Shown here: one piece after another, positions 56,007 to 64,000 of the stretch
Numbering within the stretch: the first letter of the stretch is position 1
Layout: each line of letters opens with the position of its first letter
Assembly: GCF_932526225.1 (NCBI RefSeq)
Contig: NC_064042.1
Span: forward strand, 16,858,751-16,922,750
DNA from: Nematostella vectensis
Lineage: Eukaryota > Cnidaria > Anthozoa > Actiniaria > Edwardsiidae
Length of the DNA: 64,000 nucleotides
Direction: 5' to 3'
Position numbers and translations under genes: made by a program
Notes under the pieces: generated by a model
Told to the model about the DNA's origin: nothing
What the model saw: the letters and a program-made list of their open reading frames with translations, nothing else
Databases searched by the model: none

Positions 56007-59000
56007 CAACATGAGAAAAGTGTCTTCTCTATGCGTGTTTGTGGTGTTTTTGTCAAACCGGTCATAGAGTCATTCGTTTTCAAAAGAAAAACAAAATGTG
56101 CCCCGTGTGAGGATCGAACTCACGACCTTCAGATTTCTAGATTTGATTATGATACTGACGCGCTTCCTACTGCGCTAACAAGGCCAACATAAGAAATGTG
56201 TCTTCTCTATGCGTGTTTGTGGTTTTTTTTTGTCAAACCGGTCATAGAGTCATTCGTTTTCAAAAGAAAAAAATATACCCCGTCTAAGGATCGAACTCGC
56301 GACATTCAGATTTCTACATTCGATTGTGATACTGACGCGCTGCCTACTGCGCTAACGAGGCCAACATGAGAAAAGTGTCTTCTCTATGCGTGTTTGTTGT
56401 GTTTTTTGTCAAACCGCTCATAGAGTCATTCGTTTTCAAAAGAAAAGAAATATGCCCCGTGTGAGGATCGAACTCACGACCTTCAGATTTCTAGATTTGA
56501 TTATGAGACTGACGCGCTGCCTATTGCGCTAACGACGCCTACATGGGAAATGTGCCTTTTCTATTCGTGTTTGTGGTGTTTTCGTCAAACCGGTCATAGA
56601 GTCTTTCGTTTTCAAAAGAAAAAAATATGCCCCGTCTGAGGATTGAGCTCACGACCTTAAGATTTCTACATTTGATTATGAGACTGACGCGCTGCCTACT
56701 GCGCTAACGAGGCCAACATGAGAAATGCGTCTTTTCTATGCGTGTTTATGGTGTTTTCGTCAAACCGCTCATAGAGTATTTCGTTTTCAAAAGAAAAAAT
56801 ATGCCCCGTGTGAGGATCGAACTCACGACATTCAGATTTCTACATTCGATTATGATACTGACGCGCCGCCTACTGCGCTAACGAGTCCAACATGAGAAAT
56901 TTGTCTTCTCTATGCGTGTTTGTGGTGTTTTCGTCAAACCGGTCATAGAGTCATTCGTTTTCAAAAGAAAAAAAATATGCCCCGTGTGAGGATCGAACTC
57001 AAGACCTTCAGATTTCTAGATTTGATTATGAGACTGACGCGCTGCCTACTGCGCTAACGAGGCCAACATGAGAAAAGTCTCTTCTCTATGCGTGTTTGTT
57101 GTGTTGTTTGTCAAACCGCTCATAGAGTCATTCGTTTTCAAAAGAAAAAAAAAACATGTGCCCCGTGTGAGGATCGAACTCACGACCTTCAGATTTCTAG
57201 ATTTGATTATGATACTGACGCGCTTCCTACTGCGCTAACAAGGCCAACATTAGAAATGTGTCTTCTCTATGCGTGTTTGTGGTGTTTTTGTCAAACCGGT
57301 CATAGAGTCATTCGTTTTCAAAAGAAAAAAATATGCCCCGTGTGAGGATCGACCTCACGACCTTCAGATTTCTACATTTGATTATGAGACTGACGCGCTG
57401 CCTACTGCGCTAACGAGGCTAACATGAGAAATGTGTCTTCTCTATGCGTGTTTGTGGTGTTTTCGTCAAACCGGTCATAGAGTCATTAGTTTTCAAAAGA
57501 AAAAAATATGCCCCGTCTGAGGATCGAACTCACGACATTCAGATTTCTACATTCGATTATGATACTGACGCGCTGCCTACTGCGCTAACGAGGCCAAATG
57601 AGAAAAGTGTCTTCTCTATGCGTGTTTGTTGTGTTTTTTGTCAAACCGCTCATAGAGTCATTCGTTTTCAAAAGAAAAAAAATGTGCCCCTTGTGAGGAT
57701 CGAACTCACGACCTTCAGATTTCTAGATTTGATTATGAGACTGACGCGCTGCCTATTGCGCTAACGACGCCTACATGGGAAATGTGCCTTTTCTATTCGT
57801 GTTTGTGGTGTTTTCGTCAAACCGGTCATAGAGTCTTTCGTTTTCAAAAGAAAAAATATGCCCCGTGTGAGGATCGAGCTCACGACCTTCAGATTTCTAC
57901 ATTTGATTATGAGACTGACGCGCTGCCTACTGCGCTAACGAGGCCAACATGAGAAATGCGTCTTTTCTATGCGTGTTTGTGGTGTTTTCGTCAAACCGCT
58001 CATAGAGTCATTTGTTTTCAAAAGAGAAAAATATGCCCCGCGTGAGGATCGAACTCAAGACCTTCAGATTTCTACATTCGATTATGAGACTGACGCGCTG
58101 CCTACTGCGCTAACGAGGCCAACATGAGAAAAGTGTATTCTTTATGCGTGTTTGTGGTGTTTTTTTGTCAAACCGGTCATAGAGTCAATCGTTTTCAAAA
58201 GAATAAAATATGCCCCGTGTGAGGATCGAACTCACGACCTTCAGATTTCTACATTTGATTATGAGACTGACACGCTGCCTACTGCGCTAGCGAGGCCAAC
58301 CTGAGAAATGTGTCTTCTCTATACGTGTTTGTGGTGTTTTTGTCAAACCGGTCATAGAGTCATTCGTTTTCAAAAGAAAAAAAATTTTCCCCGTGTGAGG
58401 ATCGAACTCACGACCTTCAGATTTCTAGATTTGAGTATGAGACTGACGCGCTACCTACTGCGCTAACGAGGCCAACATGAGAAAAGTGTCTTCTCTATGC
58501 GTGTTTGTTGTGTTTTTTGTCAAACCGCTCATAAAGTCATTCGTTTTCAAAAGAAAAAAAAATGTGCCCCGTGTGAGGATCGAACTCACGACCTTCAGAT
58601 TTCTAGATTTGATTATGATACTGACGCGCTTCCTACTGCGCTAACAAGGCCAACATAAGAAATGTGTCTTCTCTATGCGTGTTTGTGGTGTTTTCGTCAA
58701 ACCGGTCATAGAGTCATTCGTTTTCAAAAGAAAAAAATATGCCCCGTCTAAGGATCGAACTCGCGACATTCAGATTTCTACATTCGATTGTGATACTGAC
58801 GCGCTGCCTACTGCGCTAACGAGGCCAACATGAGAAAAGTGTCTTCTCTATGCGTGTTTGTTGTGTTTTTTGTCAAACCGCTCATAGAGTCATTCGTTTT
58901 CAAAAGAAAAGAAATATGCCCCGTGTGAGGATCGAACTCACGACCTTCAGATTTCTAGATTTGATTATGAGACTGACGCGCTGCCTATTGCGCTAACGAC

Positions 59001-60486
59001 GCCTACATGGGAAATGTTTCTTTTCTATTCGTGTTTGTGGTGTTTTTGTCAAACCGGTCATAGAGTCTTTCGTTTTCAAAAGAAAAAATATGCCCCGTGT
59101 GAAGATCGAGCTCACGACCTTAAGATTTCTACATTTGATTATGAGACTGACGCGCTGCCTACTGCGCTAACGAGGCCAACATGAGAAATGCGTCTTTTCT
59201 ATGCGTGTTTGTGGTGTTTTCGTCAAACCGCTCATAGAGTAATTCGTTTTCAAAAGAAAAAAAATATGCCCCGTGTGAGGATCGAACTCACGACCTTCAG
59301 ATTTCTACATTTGATTATGAGACTGACGCGCTGACTACTGCGCTAACGAGGCTAACATGAGAAATGTGTCTTCTCTATGCGTGTTTGTGGTGTTTTCGTC
59401 AAACCGGTCATAGAGTCATTCGTTTTCAAAAGAAAAAAATATGCCCCGTCTGAGGATCGAACTCACGACATTCAGATTTCTACATTCGATTATGATACTG
59501 ACGCGCTGACTACTGCGCTAACGAGGCCAACATGAGAAAAGTGTCTTCTCTATGCGTGTTTGTTGTCAAACCGCTCATAGAGTCATTCGTTTTCAAAAGA
59601 AAAAAAATTGTGCCCCGTGTGAGTATCGAAATCACGACCTTCAGATTTTTAGATTTGATTATGAGACTGACGCGCTGCCTATTGCGCTAACGACGCTTAC
59701 ATGGGAAATGTGCCTTTTCTATTCGTGTTTGTGGTGTTTTCGTCAAACCGGTCATAGAGTCTTTCGTTTGCAAAAGAAAAAATATGCCCCGTGTGAGGAT
59801 CGAGCTCACGACCTTAAGATTTCTACATTTGATTATGAGACTGACGCGCTGCCTACTGCGCTAACGAGGCCAACATGAGAAATGCGTCTTTTCTATGCGT
59901 GTTTGTGGTGTTTTCGTCAAACCGGTTATAGAGTCATTCGTTTTCAAAAGAAAAAAAATATGCCCTGTGTGAGGATCGAAATCACGACCTTCATATTTCT
60001 AAATCAGATTATGAGACTGACGCGCTGCCTATTGCGCTAACGACGCCTACATGGAAAATGTGTCTTCTCTATGTGTGTTTGTGGTGTTTTTGTCAAACCG
60101 GTCATAGAGTCATTCGTTTTCAAAAGAAAAAATATGCCCCGTGTGAGGATCGAACTCACGACATTCAGATTTCTACATTCGATTATGATATTGACGCGCC
60201 GCCTACTGCGCTAATGAGGCCAACATGAGAAATGTGTTTTCTCTATGTGTGTTTGTGGTGTTTTCGTCAAAACGCTCATAGAGTCATTCGTTTTCAAAAG
60301 AGAAAAATATGCCCCGCGTGAGGATCGAACTCAAGACCTTCAGATTTCTACATTCGATTATGAGACTGACGCGCTGCCTACTGCGCTAACGAGGCAAACA
60401 TGAGAAAAGTGTATTCTCTATGCGTGTTTGTGGTGTTTTTTTGTCAAACCGGTCATAGAGTCATTCGTTTTCAAAAGAATAAAATA

Positions 60487-60567
60487 TGCCCCGTGTGAGG
60501 ATCGAACTCACGACCTTCAGATTTCTACATTTGATTAGGAGACTGAAACGCTGCCTACTAGCGAGGC
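60487..60567 (-). pseudogene. 81-nt tRNA-Met remnant with truncated A box, anticodon CCT
   Basis: Counterpart of the copy at 55748 in the 4739-bp repeat, with the same 5-base loss and CCT. Its 5' end keeps GCGAGGC, whereas the other copy reads GCAAGGC. Confidence 0.82.
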
Positions 60568-60659
60568 CAACCTGAGAAATGTGTCTTCTCTATACGTGTT
60601 TGTGGTGTTTTTTGTCAAACCGCTCATAGAGTCATTCGTTTTCAAAAGAAAAAAAAATA

Positions 60660-60745
60660 TGCCCCGTGTGAGGATCGAACTCACGACCTTCAGATTTCTA
60701 GATTTGAGTATGAGACTGACGCGCTGCCTACTGCGCTAACGAGGC
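60660..60745 (-). tRNA. tRNA-Met(CAT), consensus exons, variant intron
   Basis: Counterpart of the copy at 55921. Confidence 0.92.
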
Positions 60746-63700
60746 CAACATGAGAAAAGTGTCTTCTCTATGCGTGTTTGTGGTGTTTTTGTCAAACCGG
60801 TCATAGAGTCATTCGTTTTCAAAAGAAAAACAAAATGTGCCCCGTGTGAGGATCGAACTCACGACCTTCAGATTTCTAGATTTGATTATGATACTGACGC
60901 GCTTCCTACTGCGCTAACAAGGCCAACATAAGAAATGTGTCTTCTCTATGCGTGTTTGTGGTTTTTTTTTGTCAAACCGGTCATAGAGTCATTCGTTTTC
61001 AAAAGAAAAAAATATGCCCCGTCTAAGGATCGAACTCGCGACATTCAGATTTCTACATTCGATTGTGATACTGACGCGCTGCCTACTGCGCTAACGAGGC
61101 CAACATGAGAAAAGTGTCTTCTCTATGCGTGTTTGTTGTGTTTTTTGTCAAACCGCTCATAGAGTCATTCGTTTTCAAAAGAAAAGAAATATGCCCCGTG
61201 TGAGGATCGAACTCACGACCTTCAGATTTCTAGATTTGATTATGAGACTGACGCGCTGCCTATTGCGCTAACGACGCCTACATGGGAAATGTGCCTTTTC
61301 TATTCGTGTTTGTGGTGTTTTCGTCAAACCGGTCATAGAGTCTTTCGTTTTCAAAAGAAAAAAATATGCCCCGTCTGAGGATTGAGCTCACGACCTTAAG
61401 ATTTCTACATTTGATTATGAGACTGACGCGCTGCCTACTGCGCTAACGAGGCCAACATGAGAAATGCGTCTTTTCTATGCGTGTTTATGGTGTTTTCGTC
61501 AAACCGCTCATAGAGTATTTCGTTTTCAAAAGAAAAAATATGCCCCGTGTGAGGATCGAACTCACGACATTCAGATTTCTACATTCGATTATGATACTGA
61601 CGCGCCGCCTACTGCGCTAACGAGTCCAACATGAGAAATTTGTCTTCTCTATGCGTGTTTGTGGTGTTTTCGTCAAACCGGTCATAGAGTCATTCGTTTT
61701 CAAAAGAAAAAAAATATGCCCCGTGTGAGGATCGAACTCAAGACCTTCAGATTTCTAGATTTGATTATGAGACTGACGCGCTGCCTACTGCGCTAACGAG
61801 GCCAACATGAGAAAAGTCTCTTCTCTATGCGTGTTTGTTGTGTTGTTTGTCAAACCGCTCATAGAGTCATTCGTTTTCAAAAGAAAAAAAAAACATGTGC
61901 CCCGTGTGAGGATCGAACTCACGACCTTCAGATTTCTAGATTTGATTATGATACTGACGCGTTTCCTACTGCGCTAACAAGGCCAACATTAGAAATGTGT
62001 CTTCTCTATGCGTGTTTGTGGTGTTTTTGTCAAACCGGTCATAGAGTCATTCGTTTTCAAAAGAAAAAAATATGCCCCGTGTGAGGATCGACCTCACGAC
62101 CTTCAGATTTCTACATTTGATTATGAGACTGACGCGCTGCCTACTGCGCTAACGAGGCTAACATGAGAAATGTGTCTTCTCTATGCGTGTTTGTGGTGTT
62201 TTCGTCAAACCGGTCATAGAGTCATTAGTTTTCAAAAGAAAAAAATATGCCCCGTCTGAGGATCGAACTCACGACATTCAGATTTCTACATTCGATTATG
62301 ATACTGACGCGCTGCCTACTGCGCTAACGAGGCCAAATGAGAAAAGTGTCTTCTCTATGCGTGTTTGTTGTGTTTTTTGTCAAACCGCTCATAGAGTCAT
62401 TCGTTTTCAAAAGAAAAAAAATGTGCCCCTTGTGAGGATCGAACTCACGACCTTCAGATTTCTAGATTTGATTATGAGACTGACGCGCTGCCTATTGCGC
62501 TAACGACGCCTACATGGGAAATGTGCCTTTTCTATTCGTGTTTGTGGTGTTTTCGTCAAACCGGTCATAGAGTCTTTCGTTTTCAAAAGAAAAAATATGC
62601 CCCGTGTGAGGATCGAGCTCACGACCTTCAGATTTCTACATTTGATTATGAGACTGACGCGCTGCCTACTGCGCTAACGAGGCCAACATGAGAAATGCGT
62701 CTTTTCTATGCGTGTTTGTGGTGTTTTCGTCAAACCGCTCATAGAGTCATTTGTTTTCAAAAGAGAAAAATATGCCCCGCGTGAGGATCGAACTCAAGAC
62801 CTTCAGATTTCTACATTCGATTATGAGACTGACGCGCTGCCTACTGCGCTAACGAGGCCAACATGAGAAAAGTGTATTCTTTATGCGTGTTTGTGGTGTT
62901 TTTTTGTCAAACCGGTCATAGAGTCAATCGTTTTCAAAAGAATAAAATATGCCCCGTGTGAGGATCGAACTCACGACCTTCAGATTTCTACATTTGATTA
63001 TGAGACTGACACGCTGCCTACTGCGCTAGCGAGGCCAACCTGAGAAATGTGTCTTCTCTATACGTGTTTGTGGTGTTTTTGTCAAACCGGTCATAGAGTC
63101 ATTCGTTTTCAAAAGAAAAAAAATTTTCCCCGTGTGAGGATCGAACTCACGACCTTCAGATTTCTAGATTTGAGTATGAGACTGACGCGCTACCTACTGC
63201 GCTAACGAGGCCAACATGAGAAAAGTGTCTTCTCTATGCGTGTTTGTTGTGTTTTTTGTCAAACCGCTCATAAAGTCATTCGTTTTCAAAAGAAAAAAAA
63301 ATGTGCCCCGTGTGAGGATCGAACTCACGACCTTCAGATTTCTAGATTTGATTATGATACTGACGCGCTTCCTACTGCGCTAACAAGGCCAACATAAGAA
63401 ATGTGTCTTCTCTATGCGTGTTTGTGGTGTTTTCGTCAAACCGGTCATAGAGTCATTCGTTTTCAAAAGAAAAAAATATGCTCCGTCTAAGGATCGAACT
63501 CGCGACATTCAGATTTCTACATTCGATTGTGATACTGACGCGCTGCCTACTGCGCTAACGAGGCCAACATGAGAAAAGTGTCTTCTCTATGCGTGTTTGT
63601 TGTGTTTTTTGTCAAACCGCTCATAGAGTCATTCGTTTTCAAAAGAAAAGAAATATGCCCCGTGTGAGGATCGAACTCACGACCTTCAGATTTCTAGATT

Positions 63701-64000
63701 TGATTATGAGACTGACGCGCTGCCTATTGCGCTAACGACGCCTACATGGGAAATGTTTCTTTTCTATTCGTGTTTGTGGTGTTTTTGTCAAACCGGTCAT
63801 AGAGTCTTTCGTTTTCAAAAGAAAAAATATGCCCCGTGTGAAGATCGAGCTCACGACCTTAAGATTTCTACATTTGATTATGAGACTGACGCGCTGCCTA
63901 CTGCGCTAACGAGGCCAACATGAGAAATGCGTCTTTTCTATGCGTGTTTGTGGTGTTTTCGTCAAACCGCTCATAGAGTCATTCGTTTTCAAAAGAAAAA

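Larger units (their letters stand above)
54528..59266 (-). repeat. Higher-order repeat, 27 units, 4739 bp, copy 1
   Basis: tRNA bodies start at 54528, 54703, 54872, 55046, 55222, 55396, 55571, 55748 (81 nt, CCT), 55921, 56099, 56276 (CAC), 56453, 56628, 56802, 56978, 57159, 57334, 57509, 57685, 57859, 58034, 58211, 58387, 58565, 58740 (CAC), 58917 and 59091. Confidence 0.92.
1..64000 (-). repeat. Tandem array of intron-containing tRNA-Met(CAT) genes, 365 units of about 175 bp
   Basis: The window is a head-to-tail array from end to end. Each unit is an 86-bp tRNA gene read on the minus strand and a spacer of about 90 bp. I located 365 tRNA bodies by the left-end TGCCCC (or variant) and the right-end ACGAGGC (or variant). 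Unit length is mostly 174 to 178 bp. There is no other gene, no transposon and no unique sequence longer than a spacer. Superimposed higher-order repeats (listed separately) show that groups of 6 to 33 units were duplicated together. The body matches the animal elongator tRNA-Met as I know it. The array continues past both edges. Confidence 0.97.
59267..64000 (-). repeat. Higher-order repeat of 4739 bp, copy 2 (reaches window end)
   Basis: All 27 units recur at an offset of 4739 bp. tRNA bodies start at 59267, 59442, 59611, 59785, 59961, 60135, 60310, 60487 (81 nt, CCT), 60660, 60838, 61015 (CAC), 61192, 61367, 61541, 61717, 61898, 62073, 62248, 62424, 62598, 62773, 62950, 63126, 63304, 63479 (CAC), 63656 and 63830. 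The last spacer is cut by the window edge. Confidence 0.92.

Noticed and set aside
489-62503. About fifty plus-strand open frames of 60 to 115 codons
   Set aside because: All translate the antisense of the tRNA units and spacers, end after one or two units because unit length is not a multiple of three, and repeat with the array. None looks like a real gene.
1-64000. CRISPR array
   Set aside because: Regular spacing might suggest it, but the repeated part is an 86-bp tRNA and the spacers are nearly identical rather than unique.
1-64000. tRNA-derived SINE elements
   Set aside because: Units are strictly head to tail with no tRNA-unrelated 3' part, poly(A) or microsatellite tail, or target-site duplications.
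1-64000. Bacterial or phage tRNA cluster
   Set aside because: No encoded CCA, a canonical 37/38 intron, Pol III T-run terminators and an animal elongator tRNA-Met body all point to a eukaryotic nucleus.
1-64000. Initiator tRNA-Met
   Set aside because: The body begins GCCTCGTTAGCGC and has the T loop TTCGATC, which fits the elongator; the eukaryotic initiator normally has an A1-T72 pair and AGCA-type start, not seen here.

Overview
The whole window is one uninterrupted tandem array of small tRNA genes, all on the minus strand. I counted 365 copies at an average spacing of about 175 bp. There are no protein-coding genes, and the array runs off both ends, so its full size is unknown. The consensus gene is 86 nt: a 73-nt body that I recognise as the animal (metazoan) nuclear elongator tRNA-Met (anticodon CAT), interrupted by a 13-nt intron between positions 37 and 38. 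It has an internal A box and B box, no encoded CCA, and an RNA polymerase III terminator of 5 to 11 T just after the 3' end. These features place the window in a eukaryotic, most probably animal, nuclear genome. I cannot name the species.

Each unit is an 86-bp tRNA plus a spacer of about 90 bp. The spacers come in two flavours and are about as conserved as the genes. At least 27 copies have exons identical to the consensus. The rest belong to recurring sequence classes with one to several changes: acceptor-stem mismatches, a damaged B box, loss of the C32-intron pair needed for splicing, or altered anticodons (CAG, CAC, TAT, AAT, AAC, CCT).

Layout by higher-order repeat: 29-5826 (33 units) is repeated in part at 5827-7756 and 7757-11268. 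A 7-unit block of about 1231 bp recurs at 11269, 15136, 16368, 20234, 21465, 26510 and 40916. A 29-unit, 5098-bp repeat fills 12500-22694. A related 5045-bp repeat covers 21465-28.6 kb. A 9-unit, 1581-bp duplication is at 30190-33351. A 6-unit, 1057-bp duplication is at 35981-38.1 kb. A 28-unit, 4866-bp repeat covers 42147 to about 51.2 kb, with an 8-unit (1408-bp) duplication at its end. A 27-unit, 4739-bp repeat covers 54528-64000. This is satellite-style evolution by unequal exchange acting on a Pol III gene family.

The intact copies could together give a very high dose of one tRNA. The array may equally be a mostly silent satellite derived from a tRNA gene, or a dense set of TFIIIC-binding sites. 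Sequence alone cannot separate these. tRNA positions below use standard tRNA numbering on the gene (minus) strand.
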